Source: Pseudomonas sp. AOB-7
Lineage (GTDB): Bacteria > Pseudomonadota > Gammaproteobacteria > Pseudomonadales > Pseudomonadaceae
Reading direction: 5' to 3'
Assembly: GCF_003696305.1 (NCBI RefSeq)
Contig: NZ_RFFK01000002.1
Span: forward strand, 248,001 to 312,000
DNA: 64,000 nt
Position 1 is the stretch's first letter, and the number at the start of each line of letters is the position of its first letter. The notes beneath the pieces are model-generated. The model did not search any database and had not been told where the DNA came from. It was given only the letters and a program-made list of their open reading frames with translations. Shown here piece after piece: positions 18,236-27,411 of the stretch. The translations under genes and the position numbers were made by a program.

Positions 18236-19312
18236 ATGCGGACGGTACCTTGCGTACTCATGCGAGGCGGTACTTCGAAAGGGCCGGTCTTTCTGGCCAA
18301 CCACCTGCCCACTGACCCGCTGCAGCGCGACGAGCTGTTGCTCAGCCTGATGGGCTCGGGCCACGAGCTGGAAATCGACGGTATCGGCGGTGGCAGTCCG
18401 CAGACCAGCAAGGTGGCGATCGTCAGCCGCTCGCCGCACCCGGACGCCGATGTCGACTACCTGTTCGTGCAGGTCATGGTGACCCAGCGCCGGGTCGACA
18501 CCGCGCCCAACTGCGGCAACATGCTCTGCGCCATCGGGCCCTTCGCCATCGAGCACGGGCTGGTGAACGCGGGCTCGCCGATGACCCGGGTGCGCATCCG
18601 CAACCTCAACACCAATACCTTCGTCGATTCCGACGTGATGACCCCGGGCGGCCGCGTGCGCTACGACGGCGATACCACCATCGATGGCGTGCCCGGCAGC
18701 GCTGCGCCGATCAAGCTGACCTTCCTCAATGCCGCCGGTGCCAAGACCGGCCGCCTGCTGCCCACCGGCCGGGTGCGCGACCTGTTCGACGGTGTCGAAG
18801 TCACCTGCATCGACATGGCCATGCCCATGGTGCTGCTGCATGCCGAGGCGCTGGGCAAGACCGGTTACGAGTCGCCGGCCGAACTGGATGCCGACACGGC
18901 GTTCCTCCAGCGCCTGGAGCGCATCCGCCTGCAGGCCGGGCTGGCCATGGGGCTGGGGGACGTTGCGCAGATGGTCATTCCCAAGCCGGTGCTGCTGGCC
19001 CCGGCGCGCAATGGCGGCACGCTGAGCGTGCGTTATTTCATGCCGCACAACTGCCACCGTTCGGTCGCCGCCACCGGCGCCATCGGCCTGGCCACGGCCT
19101 GCGCCGTGCCCGGCAGCGTCGCCCAGGATGTCGCGCCCATTGCAGGCGAGGCGCTGGTGCGCCTGGAGCATCCGGGCGGGCAGATCGAGGTTTCCCTGCA
19201 GCCTGCCGCCGACGGCAACCCCGAGAACCTGCGCGCCTCGCTGGTGCGCACCGCGCGCCGTCTGTTCTCGGGTGAGGTTTACATCCCCAGCCTGCGGCGT
19301 ACGGGCAGCTGA
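18236..19312 (+). CDS. PrpF/GalD-family isomerase (4-oxalomesaconate tautomerase-like)
   Basis: Cytoplasmic enzyme of 358 residues of the PrpF fold, which shifts double bonds in tricarboxylates (methylaconitate isomerase PrpF, 4-oxalomesaconate tautomerase GalD). Family motifs are visible: MRGGTSKG at residues 9-16, APNCGNMLCA with the active-site cysteine near 98, and HRSVAATGAIG near 280. GGAGG precedes the ATG. It is nearest GalD by appearance, yet no gallate dioxygenase, hydratase or aldolase is present. A porin and a tricarboxylate transporter follow instead, so the substrate may be an aconitate-like acid rather than a gallate product. Confidence 0.82.
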   Translation: MRTVPCVLMRGGTSKGPVFLANHLPTDPLQRDELLLSLMGSGHELEIDGIGGGSPQTSKVAIVSRSPHPDADVDYLFVQVMVTQRRVDTAPNCGNMLCAIGPFAIEHGLVNAGSPMTRVRIRNLNTNTFVDSDVMTPGGRVRYDGDTTIDGVPGSAAPIKLTFLNAAGAKTGRLLPTGRVRDLFDGVEVTCIDMAMPMVLLHAEALGKTGYESPAELDADTAFLQRLERIRLQAGLAMGLGDVAQMVIPKPVLLAPARNGGTLSVRYFMPHNCHRSVAATGAIGLATACAVPGSVAQDVAPIAGEALVRLEHPGGQIEVSLQPAADGNPENLRASLVRTARRLFSGEVYIPSLRRTGS

Positions 19313-19351
19313 CTTCGCCTCACCACAACCACACCCCTAGGGCCAACCACA

Positions 19352-20602
19352 ATGACAAGAAGAAAATCCCTAAGCTGCTCCGCCTTCGGCATCACGGTTC
19401 TGGCACTGCCTGGCGCCAGCGTTCACGCCGCCGGTTTCATCGAGGACAGCAAGGCCAGCCTGGAGCTGCGCAACTTCTACCTCAACCGTGACTTTCGCGA
19501 GGATGCCGGGCAGAACAAGCGCGAGGAATGGGCGCAGGGTTTCATCCTCAATCTCGAGTCCGGCTACAGCCAGGGCACGGTCGGTTTCGGCCTCGATGCC
19601 CTCGGCATGCTCGGCGTCAAGCTCGACTCCTCGCCGGATCGCAGCGGCACCGACCTGCTGCCGCGCGACAGCCGCAACCGCGCCGAGGACGACTACAGCA
19701 AGCTCGGCGTGACCGGCAAGGCGCGTTTCGCCGAGAGCCAGCTGCGCGTGGGCACCCTGCTGCCGAAGATGCCCTATCTGCAGTACAGCAACGCGCGCCT
19801 GCTGCCGCAGGTATTCGAGGGCTGGCAGCTGCAGAGCAAGGACCTCGAGCGCGCCACCTTCACCCTCGGCGAGATCGACCGCGTGGTGCAGCGCAGCGTC
19901 TCGGGCTCCGAGAAGCTGGCGCTGAACAACAAGAACCGCCGCTTCGGCGCCAGCCCTGAAAGCGATGAGCTGCGCTTCGGCGGGGTGGATTACGCGATCA
20001 ATCCGCAACTTTTGGCCAGCTATCACTATGCCGAGCTGAGCGACGTCTATCGCCAGCACTTCGTCGGGCTGCAGCACGGCCTGGCGCTGGGCGACGGCAA
20101 GCTGAAAAGCGACCTGCGCTACTTCAACAACAGCGAAGCCGGGCGGAAACTGGTGGGCGACATCGACAACCAGGTCATCAACGCCATGTTCACCTACAGC
20201 ATCGCCGGCCATGCGCTGGGGCTGGCCTACCAGAAAATGCTCGGCGACGACGCCTTCACCTATGTCGACGGGGCCACGCCCTATCTGACCAACTTCCTGC
20301 AGATCAACGATTTCGCCGGCCCCGACCAGCGTTCCTGGCAGCTGCGCTACGACTTCGATTTCGCCCGTGTCGGGGTGCCCGGCCTGACCTTCATGACCCG
20401 CTACGTGCGCGGCGATCAGGTCGACCTGGCCGTCGGCGAAGGGCGGGAGTGGGAGCGCAACACCGATATCGCCTACGCCTTCGTCGAGGGCCCGCTGAAG
20501 AATCTCAAGGTGACCTGGAGGAACGCCACCTACCGTTCGAGCTTCGTCCGCGACCTGGACGAGAATCGTCTGATCCTGAGTTACATCGTGCCGCTCTGGT
20601 AA
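19352..20602 (+). CDS. OprD-family outer-membrane porin
   Basis: Outer-membrane channel of 416 residues with a signal peptide (cleavage near HA-AGFIEDS, about residue 26), the OprD start FIEDSKASLELRNFYLNRDFR, alternating beta strands and a C-terminal strand ending LSYIVPLW with an aromatic last residue. OprD proteins of this size take up small carboxylates or amino acids. It lies 39 bp after the isomerase gene and 42 bp before tctC, so it is probably the outer-membrane step of the same uptake route. Confidence 0.88.
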   Translation: MTRRKSLSCSAFGITVLALPGASVHAAGFIEDSKASLELRNFYLNRDFREDAGQNKREEWAQGFILNLESGYSQGTVGFGLDALGMLGVKLDSSPDRSGTDLLPRDSRNRAEDDYSKLGVTGKARFAESQLRVGTLLPKMPYLQYSNARLLPQVFEGWQLQSKDLERATFTLGEIDRVVQRSVSGSEKLALNNKNRRFGASPESDELRFGGVDYAINPQLLASYHYAELSDVYRQHFVGLQHGLALGDGKLKSDLRYFNNSEAGRKLVGDIDNQVINAMFTYSIAGHALGLAYQKMLGDDAFTYVDGATPYLTNFLQINDFAGPDQRSWQLRYDFDFARVGVPGLTFMTRYVRGDQVDLAVGEGREWERNTDIAYAFVEGPLKNLKVTWRNATYRSSFVRDLDENRLILSYIVPLW

Positions 20603-20644
20603 AGCGCCGGCTGTGCATACAAGTCTAATAAGAGGAACCTCACC

Positions 20645-21625
20645 ATGATCACCTGCTCCATTCGCCGTACTCTGCCGTTTTCCCTCGCCCTGTTGCTCGC
20701 CAGTGGTTCGGTGCTCGCCGGCGAGCCTTCGCGTCCGGAGTGCATCGCTCCGAGCAAGCCGGGCGGCGGCTTCGACCTGACCTGCAAGCTGGCCCAGGCC
20801 GGATTCAAGGACGAGGGTCTGCTCAAGGCGCCCATGCGCGTGACCTACATGCCGGGCGGCATCGGCGCCGTGGCCTACAACTCCATCGCCGCCAACCGCC
20901 GTGCCGAGCCCGGCACCCTGGTGGCCTTCTCCGGCGCCTCGCTGCTGAACCTGGCCCTGGGCAAATACGGTCGTTTCGACGAGAACGCAGTGAAATGGCT
21001 GGCCACTGTCGGCAACGACTACGGCACCCTGGCGGTGCGCGAGGATTCGCCTTACCAGAACCTCGACGATGTGGTGCAGGCGCTGAAGAAAGACCCGAAA
21101 AGCATCGTGGTCGGCGGTGGTGGCAGTGTCGGCGGCCAGGGTTGGGTGAAGATCGCCTTGTTGGCCCGCGCAGCCGGCGTCGACCCGCGCGAGTTGCGTT
21201 ATGCCGCCTTCGAGGGCGGGGCCGAGCATTACATGGCGCTGATGGGTGGGCACGTGGATCTGGTCACCGGCAGCGCCAGCGAGATTCGTGCGCAGCAGGG
21301 CAACAAGATCCGCACCCTGGCGATCTTCAGCGAGGAGCGCCTGGGCGGTGAGCTGGCCTCCATTCCGACTGCCCGCGAGCAGGGCTACGAGATCCAATGG
21401 CCGCTGATTCGCGGCTACTTCCTCGGCCCGGATGTGAAAGAGCAGGACGTGGCCTGGTGGAGCGAGCGCTTCGCCAAGCTCAACGCCTCCAGCGACTTCC
21501 AGGCCTACCTGGCCGACCGCGACGTGCTGCCTTACTACGTCACCGGTCCGGAGCTCGAAGCCCTGGTGAAAAGCCAGGTTGCGGAGTACCGCAAGCTGGG
21601 CCGCGAGTTCGGTCTGGTCGAGTAG
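20645..21625 (+). CDS. tctC: Tripartite tricarboxylate transporter, periplasmic binding protein (TctC/Bug)
   Basis: Exported solute receptor of 326 residues with a clear signal peptide (LPFSLALLLASGSVLAGE). It carries Bug-family features such as CIAPSKPGGGFD near the mature N-terminus and YMPGGIGAVAYNSI. AGAGGA precedes the ATG. It captures a carboxylate in the periplasm and delivers it to the TctA/TctB membrane complex encoded next. The ligand cannot be read from the sequence. Confidence 0.9.
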   Translation: MITCSIRRTLPFSLALLLASGSVLAGEPSRPECIAPSKPGGGFDLTCKLAQAGFKDEGLLKAPMRVTYMPGGIGAVAYNSIAANRRAEPGTLVAFSGASLLNLALGKYGRFDENAVKWLATVGNDYGTLAVREDSPYQNLDDVVQALKKDPKSIVVGGGGSVGGQGWVKIALLARAAGVDPRELRYAAFEGGAEHYMALMGGHVDLVTGSASEIRAQQGNKIRTLAIFSEERLGGELASIPTAREQGYEIQWPLIRGYFLGPDVKEQDVAWWSERFAKLNASSDFQAYLADRDVLPYYVTGPELEALVKSQVAEYRKLGREFGLVE

Positions 21626-21677
21626 TCGAGTCCTCCTGCGCCGTCACCGACGGCGCAGCATTCTGGAGCGCATCCAC

Positions 21678-22130
21678 ATGCATGATCGTATCTTCGCGGG
21701 GATCACCCTGCTGCTGTGCTGTGTCCTGGCATTCCTCGCCTGGGGTTACAGCGCATCCTTTTCCTATGAGCCGGTGGGGCCCAAGGCCTTCCCGCTGCTG
21801 CTGTTGCTGCTGATCGCCTTTGGCTGCGTGCAACTGCTGCTCAAGCCGAGCAGCGACACCCACGGCGAGGAACCGCCGCTGAACCGGGAGGTGATGTTCA
21901 AGGCGCTCGCCTTCCTCGGTCTGATGATCGGCTATGCAGTGCTGTTCGAAACGCTCGGCTTCATCCCCGCCAGCGTGCTGTTCGGTATCGGCATGGCGCG
22001 TCTCTACGGTGGTAGCTGGCTGCAAAGCCTGGTCAGCGGGGGCGTTCTGGCCCTCGGCCTCTACCTGCTGTTCGACAGAGCCCTCGCGGTACCGCTGCCG
22101 CTTGGCATCCTTGCAACCCTGGAGAGCTGA
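21678..22130 (+). CDS. tctB: Tripartite tricarboxylate transporter small membrane subunit (TctB)
   Basis: Inner-membrane protein of 150 residues with four hydrophobic helices, as usual for TctB. The ATG at 21678, with GGAG ten bases ahead, is preferred over an upstream start inside the tctC end because homologues begin with this short charged segment before the first helix. It is followed four bases later by tctA. Confidence 0.85.
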   Translation: MHDRIFAGITLLLCCVLAFLAWGYSASFSYEPVGPKAFPLLLLLLIAFGCVQLLLKPSSDTHGEEPPLNREVMFKALAFLGLMIGYAVLFETLGFIPASVLFGIGMARLYGGSWLQSLVSGGVLALGLYLLFDRALAVPLPLGILATLES

Positions 22131-22134
22131 ACCC

Positions 22135-23646
22135 ATGGATACTTTCGGTTATCTCAGCCATGGCTTCGGCGTGGCGCTTAGCCCCTACAACCTGGTCACT
22201 GCGCTGTGCGGCACCCTGATCGGTACCATCGTCGGCCTGCTGCCGGGCCTCGGCCCGATCAACGGCGTGGCGCTGCTGATCCCGGTGGCCTTCGCCCTCG
22301 GCCTGCCGCCGGAAACCGCGCTGATTCTGCTCGCGGCCGTATACCTGGGCTGCGAATACGGCGGCCGCATCTCCTCGATTCTGCTCAACATTCCGGGTGA
22401 GGCGTCCGCGGTGATGACCACCCTCGACGGCTACCCGCTGGCGCGTCAGGGCCAGGCTGGCGTCGCACTGTCGCTGTCGGCCTGGAGCTCGTTCATCGGC
22501 GGCCTGATCGCCACGGTCGGTGTGGTGCTGTTCGCGCCGCTGCTGGCCAGTTGGGCGGTGGCCTTCGGTCCCGCCGAATACTTCGTGCTGATGGTGTTCG
22601 CCATCACCTGTCTGGCGGGAATGGCCGGCAACAAGCCGTTGAAGACCGCCATAGCCGCGCTGATCGGCCTGTTGCTGTCGTGCGTGGGCATCGATGCCAA
22701 CAGCGGCGTCTATCGCTTTACCTTCGGCAGCCTGGGGCTGGCCGATGGCATCCAGTTCGTGGTGCTGGTGCTGGGTCTGTTCTCGGTCAGCGAGCTGCTG
22801 GTGCTGCTCGAGCGCACCCACCATGGCCAGAAAGCCATCAAGGCCAGCGGGCGCATGCTGTTCAGCCTGAAGGAGGGCGGCTTCGTCCTGGCCACCAACC
22901 TGCGCAGCGGCGTGGTCGGTTTCGTCCTCGGCGTGCTGCCTGGCGCCGGCGCGACGCTGGCCAGCGCGGTGTCCTACATGAGCGAGAAGCGCCTGGCGGT
23001 CAAGGACAACAAGTTCGGCAACGGCGACCTGCGTGGCCTGGCCGCACCGGAAACCGCCAACAGCGCCGCAGCCTGTGGCTCCATGGTGCCGATGCTGACC
23101 CTCGGCGTGCCGGGTTCGGGCACCACCGCGGTGATGCTCGGCGCCCTGACGCTGTACAACATCACCCCGGGCCCGCTGCTGTTCCAGAACCAGCCGGACA
23201 TCGTCTGGGGCCTGATCGCCTCGCTGTTCGTCGCCAACCTCATGCTGATCGTCATGAACGTGCCGATGATCAAGGTCTTCACCAAGGTGCTGGCCGTGCC
23301 TTACTGGGCGCTGGTACCGGCGGTGGCGATCATCACCGCCATCGGGGTGTATGCGGTGCATGCCACGACCTTCGACCTGTACCTGATGATCGCCATCGGC
23401 ATCTTCGGCTACGTCATGCGCAAGCTGGACTTCCCGCTGTCGGCGATCCTGCTCGGCTTCATCCTGGGCGGCATGATGGAGCAGAACCTGCGCCGGGCAC
23501 TGTCCCTGTCCAGCGGCGACATCGGTATCCTGTTCGCCAGCCCGATCACCTGGGTGGTCTGGGGCCTGGTGGCGGTGATGATCCTGCTGCCGTTCTGGCG
23601 CGCCTGGCGCGCACGTCGCCGGCAAACCGCCGCCAGCCTGGCCTGA
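22135..23646 (+). CDS. tctA: Tripartite tricarboxylate transporter large membrane subunit (TctA)
   Basis: Inner-membrane permease of 503 residues with about twelve helices and TctA motifs: GLLPGLGPINGVALLIP near residue 35 and the repeated GVLPGAGATLAS later, the two inverted-repeat signatures of the family. Transport is driven by an ion gradient. Start, spacing and order tctC-tctB-tctA are standard. Confidence 0.92.
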   Translation: MDTFGYLSHGFGVALSPYNLVTALCGTLIGTIVGLLPGLGPINGVALLIPVAFALGLPPETALILLAAVYLGCEYGGRISSILLNIPGEASAVMTTLDGYPLARQGQAGVALSLSAWSSFIGGLIATVGVVLFAPLLASWAVAFGPAEYFVLMVFAITCLAGMAGNKPLKTAIAALIGLLLSCVGIDANSGVYRFTFGSLGLADGIQFVVLVLGLFSVSELLVLLERTHHGQKAIKASGRMLFSLKEGGFVLATNLRSGVVGFVLGVLPGAGATLASAVSYMSEKRLAVKDNKFGNGDLRGLAAPETANSAAACGSMVPMLTLGVPGSGTTAVMLGALTLYNITPGPLLFQNQPDIVWGLIASLFVANLMLIVMNVPMIKVFTKVLAVPYWALVPAVAIITAIGVYAVHATTFDLYLMIAIGIFGYVMRKLDFPLSAILLGFILGGMMEQNLRRALSLSSGDIGILFASPITWVVWGLVAVMILLPFWRAWRARRRQTAASLA

Positions 23647-23668
23647 TTGGCGGCGAAGGAGGATGCGC

Positions 23669-24616
23669 ATGCGTGTGGTGATACCGGACGATTATCAGCG
23701 GGTCGTGCAGTCTCTGGATTGCTTCCGCCTGCTGGAGGGCTTCGACGTCCGCGTGTATCACGATCACGTCTGCGATCCGGACCTGCTGGCCGAGCGCTTC
23801 GCCGACGCTCAGGCGTTGGTGCTGACCCGGGAACGCACCCGTATCGATGCCGCGCTGCTGGCGCGGCTGCCGAACCTGAAGTTGATCAGCCAGACCGGGC
23901 GAGCCGGGCCGCATCTCGATCTGCAGGCCTGTCGCGAACGCGGCGTGACCGTGGCCGAGGGCAGCGGTTCGCCCATCGCCGCGGCCGAGCTGACCTGGGC
24001 GCTGATCCTCAATGCCCGGCGCCAGCTGCGTGAAGCCATGAACGGCCTCTACGCCGGGCACTGGCAGGTCAACCTGGGCCAACGTCTGTATGGCCAGACG
24101 CTGGGCATCTGGGGCTACGGCAAGATCGGCCGGCGCCTGGCGCGTTATGCAGCTGCCTTCGATATGCGCGTGCTGGTGTGGGGCAGCGCGGCCTCACGCC
24201 AGGCCGCTGTGGCCGATGGCCATGAGGCCGCGCCGACGCGCGAGGCCTTCTTCGAGCAGGCCGACGTGCTCAGCCTGCATCTGCGCCTGCTGCCGGCAAC
24301 CCGGCATTGTGTGGGCGCCGCCGACCTGGCGCGGATGAAGCCCGACGCGCTGTTGGTCAACACCAGCCGCGCCGAGCTGATCGCACCCGGGGCACTGCTC
24401 GAGGCGCTGGATCGCGGCCGGCCGGGGCAGGCCGCGCTGGATGTGTTCGAGCAGGAGCCGATCCTGCAGGTTGACCATCCGCTGCTGAGGCACCCGCGCG
24501 TGCTCTGCACCCCGCATCTCGGTTACGTCGAGCGGCACAGCTACGAGGCCTACTTCGGCGAAGCCTTTGCCAATGTTCGGGCGTTCTTGCGGGAGCAGCC
24601 CGCAGGGCTTTGTTGA
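23669..24616 (+). CDS. D-2-hydroxyacid dehydrogenase family protein
   Basis: NAD(P)-dependent oxidoreductase of 315 residues. The Rossmann motif GIWGYGKIGRR is near residue 149. The catalytic triad is recognisable as Arg in NTSRAEL, Glu in DVFEQEP and His in PHLGYVE. It follows tctA by 22 bp; AAGGAGG favours the ATG at 23669 over one six bases upstream. In this operon it probably interconverts a 2-oxo and a D-2-hydroxy acid derived from the imported compound. The exact substrate is not inferable. Confidence 0.87.
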   Translation: MRVVIPDDYQRVVQSLDCFRLLEGFDVRVYHDHVCDPDLLAERFADAQALVLTRERTRIDAALLARLPNLKLISQTGRAGPHLDLQACRERGVTVAEGSGSPIAAAELTWALILNARRQLREAMNGLYAGHWQVNLGQRLYGQTLGIWGYGKIGRRLARYAAAFDMRVLVWGSAASRQAAVADGHEAAPTREAFFEQADVLSLHLRLLPATRHCVGAADLARMKPDALLVNTSRAELIAPGALLEALDRGRPGQAALDVFEQEPILQVDHPLLRHPRVLCTPHLGYVERHSYEAYFGEAFANVRAFLREQPAGLC

Positions 24617-24660
24617 GCCCCAGTTAGCACTGGCCGTTTTCGCGATCTTCTCGCTAGTGC

Positions 24661-24691
24661 TGCAGCCTGCCCAACACTGCGGCAGGCTGCA
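24661..24691. terminator. Bidirectional hairpin between convergent genes
   Basis: TGCAGCCTGCC and GGCAGGCTGCA form an 11-base-pair stem with a nine-base loop, between the convergent dehydrogenase and GlcG-like genes. No T tract, but position and strength suggest it ends transcription from both sides. Confidence 0.55.
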
Positions 24692-24724
24692 GGCGCGCCT
24701 GCGCCGCGTCGGGGCAACCTTCGC

Positions 24725-25213
24725 TTACTGGAACAGGGCCGCGTTGGCGGCCAGGACTTCGTCGGCACACTGGGCGTCCAGGTGGCCGCCCGGGGCACCG
24801 GCCACGCCGATCGCGCCGATCACGTTATCGCCGGCTTTCACCGGGACGCCGCCGCCCAGCAGGAGGAAGCCTGGGATGTCGGTGAGGTTGCCGGCGCCCG
24901 GGTTCTTCTGCGCGTTTTCCATGATGGCCAGGGTCGGCGTCTTCGCCGATACGGCGGTGAAGGCCTTGGCGCGGCTGGCCTCGATGGTGTGCGGGCCGGC
25001 GTTGTCGGCGCGGGCGAAGGCCTTGAGCAGACCGGCGCGGTCCACCACCGCCGCACTGACGTTGTAGCCCTTGGCCTGGCAGGCGGCGACCGTGGCGGCC
25101 GCCAGTTGCTGGGCGTCGGCGCTGGAGAGGTTGCGTTCCTGCAGCACGGCGGCATTGGCGGCGCCGGCGCACGTCAGGGCGCAGAACAGGGCGGCGAGCG
25201 AAAAACGGGGCAT
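24725..25213 (-). CDS. Exported GlcG/HbpS-family heme-binding-like protein
   Basis: Protein of 162 residues with a signal peptide (cleavage near ANA-AVLQERN) and the GlcG/HbpS fold: KGYNVSAAVVDRAGLLKAFARADNA, then FLLLGGGVPVKAGDNVIGAIGVAGAPGG and a conserved end. The family binds heme or small ligands and often accompanies oxidation of hydroxyacids and alcohols. AAGGAG lies ahead of the ATG. A CCGTA-N4-TACGG site about 90 bp upstream, overlapping the end of the response-regulator gene, may control it. Confidence 0.82.
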   Translation of the reverse strand: MPRFSLAALFCALTCAGAANAAVLQERNLSSADAQQLAAATVAACQAKGYNVSAAVVDRAGLLKAFARADNAGPHTIEASRAKAFTAVSAKTPTLAIMENAQKNPGAGNLTDIPGFLLLGGGVPVKAGDNVIGAIGVAGAPGGHLDAQCADEVLAANAALFQ

Positions 25214-25303
25214 GGCTAACTCCTTGTCGTGGATCGAGGTGAGGAGTCGTCAGTGTGACCAGCGCCAGTCAGCCGGGGTATTCGCTCGACTACGCCCGGG
25301 GCT

Positions 25304-25317
25304 CCGTAGTGCTACGG
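25304..25317. promoter_or_regulatory. CCGTA-N4-TACGG dyad, candidate response-regulator site 1
   Basis: The dyad reads CCGTA-GTGC-TACGG within a longer perfect repeat CTCCGTAG-TG-CTACGGAG (25302-25319). It overlaps the stop codon of the FixJ-like regulator and lies 91 bp upstream of the GlcG-like gene on the minus strand. The same spaced half-sites occur at 27412-27425. Confidence 0.5.
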
Positions 25318-25938
25318 AGGCGGCGCGTCCAGCAGGCCGGCATACTGGCGGATCAGCTGCGCCAGCGAGTCGGCCGCGAGCTTGTCGAAGACGTGAGCTC
25401 GGTGGGTCTCCACGGTGCGTGGCGACAGATCGAGTTCGCGGGCGATTTCCTTGTTGCTCATGCCCTGGACGATACGCACCAGCACCTCATGCTCGCGCCC
25501 GGAGAGACGCGCCAGCCGTTCGACGGCCGCCTGGGTCAGCGCCAGGCGCTCGCGGCTGGCGATATGGCTGCGCACGGCGGCCTGCACGGCGTCGAGGAAC
25601 ACGTCGTCGTCCACCGGTTTCTGCAGGAACTCCATGGCTCCGCCCTTGAAGGCGCGGCGGCACAGGTCGACGTTGGCGTGACCGGTGAGCATCACCACCG
25701 GCAGGTCGGACAGCTCCGCCAGCCTGGCCAGCACGTCCAGTCCGCCGATGCCGGGCATGCGGATGTCGAGCACCACGCAGCCGATCGCGTGCGGCGACAG
25801 CGAGGTGAGGAAGGCCTGAGGGTCGCCATGGCCCTCGCTGCGCAAGCCGACGCTGCGCAGCAACAGCGCCAGGGCCTCGCGCACGGCGTCATCGTCGTCG
25901 ACCAGATGGACCAGCGGGGAATGGTCGGGCAGGCTCAT
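25312..25938 (-). CDS. FixJ-type response regulator
   Basis: Two-component regulator of 208 residues. The receiver domain has the acidic pair in LVDDDD, the phospho-accepting aspartate in VVLDIRMPG, then LTGH and QKPVDD. The LuxR-type helix-turn-helix runs from LSGREHEVL through MSNKEIARELDLSPRTVETH. The start is the ATG at 25938, which overlaps the histidine kinase stop by four bases and has GGAG before it; longer frames run back inside the kinase gene. It should act on genes nearby, probably through the dyads at 25304 and 27412. Confidence 0.88.
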   Translation of the reverse strand: MSLPDHSPLVHLVDDDDAVREALALLLRSVGLRSEGHGDPQAFLTSLSPHAIGCVVLDIRMPGIGGLDVLARLAELSDLPVVMLTGHANVDLCRRAFKGGAMEFLQKPVDDDVFLDAVQAAVRSHIASRERLALTQAAVERLARLSGREHEVLVRIVQGMSNKEIARELDLSPRTVETHRAHVFDKLAADSLAQLIRQYAGLLDAPPP

Positions 25939-27386
25939 GCAGCGGCTCCGGCGATAGGCAGGCGCAGGGTGAAACAGGCGCCCACCGGGTCGAGGTTGCG
26001 CGCCGTGATCCGGCCGTCCATGGCGCCGGCGAGGGTTTCGCACAGCGCCAGGCCCAGCCCCATGCCCTGGGCGCGGGTGGTGTAGAAGGGCTCGAACAGC
26101 CGCGGCAGGGCTTCGTCGGGGATGCCGGGGCCGTTATCGCTGACCTCGAACCGGTATTCCATGCCGTCGCGACCGCCGCTCAGGGCGATGACGCGGGAGG
26201 CGGGCCAGTCGGCCAGGGCATCGACGGCGTTCTGCACCAGGTTGTGCAGGATCTGTTCGAGTGCCACCCGGTCGCCCAGCGGGCGGGCGCCGGGGCTCGC
26301 GTTGTGCCAGCTGAGGCGGATGCCGCGGCGGCCCAGCTCCTCTTCGCGCAGGAACAGCAGCGAAGCCGCCAGGGCATCAGGGTCTACTGCCGCGCGCGGG
26401 GAGGGCGCGCAGGGCTGCACCAGCCCGCGCATGCGGCTGATGATGTCCGCCGCCCGGCGCGCCTGGCCGGCGCTGGCGAGCAGGGCCTGGCGCACTGCGG
26501 GGCGCTCCTCCTCGTCGTCGAGCAGGCGTTCGGCGGCGCGTACCTGGGCGAGGATGGCGGTCAGCGGCTGGTTCAGTTCATGGGCGATACCGGCGGCCAT
26601 TTCCCCCAGGGTGTTCAGGCGCGTCATCGCCGCCAGGCGGACCTCTTCCTGCCGGCGTCGCGCCTCGGCGCGCGAGCGCTGCCAGGCCGCACTGGCCGCG
26701 GCCAGCAGGTAACTGGCCAGCGCCCAGGCCAGCCATTCGGTCCAGGGCCAGTCGCTGGGTGTGAGCCTGCGCCAACTGTGCAGGGGAAAGGGCTGGCTGG
26801 CCGCGCCCAGGGGCTTGTGCAGGCTCATGATGCCGCCCAGCGAGCCGCCAGCGGGCTGGCGCGCCAGCAGCGTCAGCGGCCCCATGCCCAGGTCCAGCGT
26901 CAGGCTGGCCAGCGTCGGGGGAAAGTCGCCGGCCGGGATAAAGCGCCGGGCATCCAGCAACAGGCTCCAGCTCGACGGGGCCACGAGCCAATAACGCGCC
27001 CGATCCACCGCCAGGGTGACGGGGCGCTGCAGCTGGCGGGCCTGTTCCTGCGCGCCAGGCATGCCCGCCGGAGCTGCGCCGCTGCCCTCCCAGGCGCCGC
27101 CGCGCAGGTAACCCAGGCCCAGCAGCTGCGGCATGGCCGGTTGCAGACTGGGCAGCAGTTGGGCGGGACTGGGCGGATGGCTCAGCGCGCTCAGTGTGGC
27201 CAGTACCGCTTCGTGCTGCACGACCTTCTGGCTGAGCATGCGCTGCGCGATGCTGGTGTCCTGGACGAAGCGCTCGTAGCGCTCGGCCTGCTCCTGCCAG
27301 CCGATCCAGACCGCCACGGGAGCGAACAGGGCCAGCCAGAGAACCAGGGTGCGGATGTCGGTCAGGGGCTTCACGGCGGATATCAT
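25935..27386 (-). CDS. Sensor histidine kinase, DctB/FixL type
   Basis: Inner-membrane sensor of 483 residues: a first membrane helix near residues 12-30, a periplasmic sensing region of about 190 residues, a second helix near 220-242, then the H box MAAGIAHELNQPLTAI, an N box around HNLVQNAVDAL and the G boxes NGPGIPDE and GMGLGLALCET. It pairs with the FixJ-like regulator by overlapping stop and start. Kinases of this layout sense carboxylates or alcohol-oxidation products. The nearby Tct transporter and hydroxyacid dehydrogenase make an organic acid plausible. Confidence 0.88.
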   Translation of the reverse strand: MISAVKPLTDIRTLVLWLALFAPVAVWIGWQEQAERYERFVQDTSIAQRMLSQKVVQHEAVLATLSALSHPPSPAQLLPSLQPAMPQLLGLGYLRGGAWEGSGAAPAGMPGAQEQARQLQRPVTLAVDRARYWLVAPSSWSLLLDARRFIPAGDFPPTLASLTLDLGMGPLTLLARQPAGGSLGGIMSLHKPLGAASQPFPLHSWRRLTPSDWPWTEWLAWALASYLLAAASAAWQRSRAEARRRQEEVRLAAMTRLNTLGEMAAGIAHELNQPLTAILAQVRAAERLLDDEEERPAVRQALLASAGQARRAADIISRMRGLVQPCAPSPRAAVDPDALAASLLFLREEELGRRGIRLSWHNASPGARPLGDRVALEQILHNLVQNAVDALADWPASRVIALSGGRDGMEYRFEVSDNGPGIPDEALPRLFEPFYTTRAQGMGLGLALCETLAGAMDGRITARNLDPVGACFTLRLPIAGAAA

Positions 27387-27411
27387 GCCAGCCGCCTCGG
27401 GGGGCTGCCAT

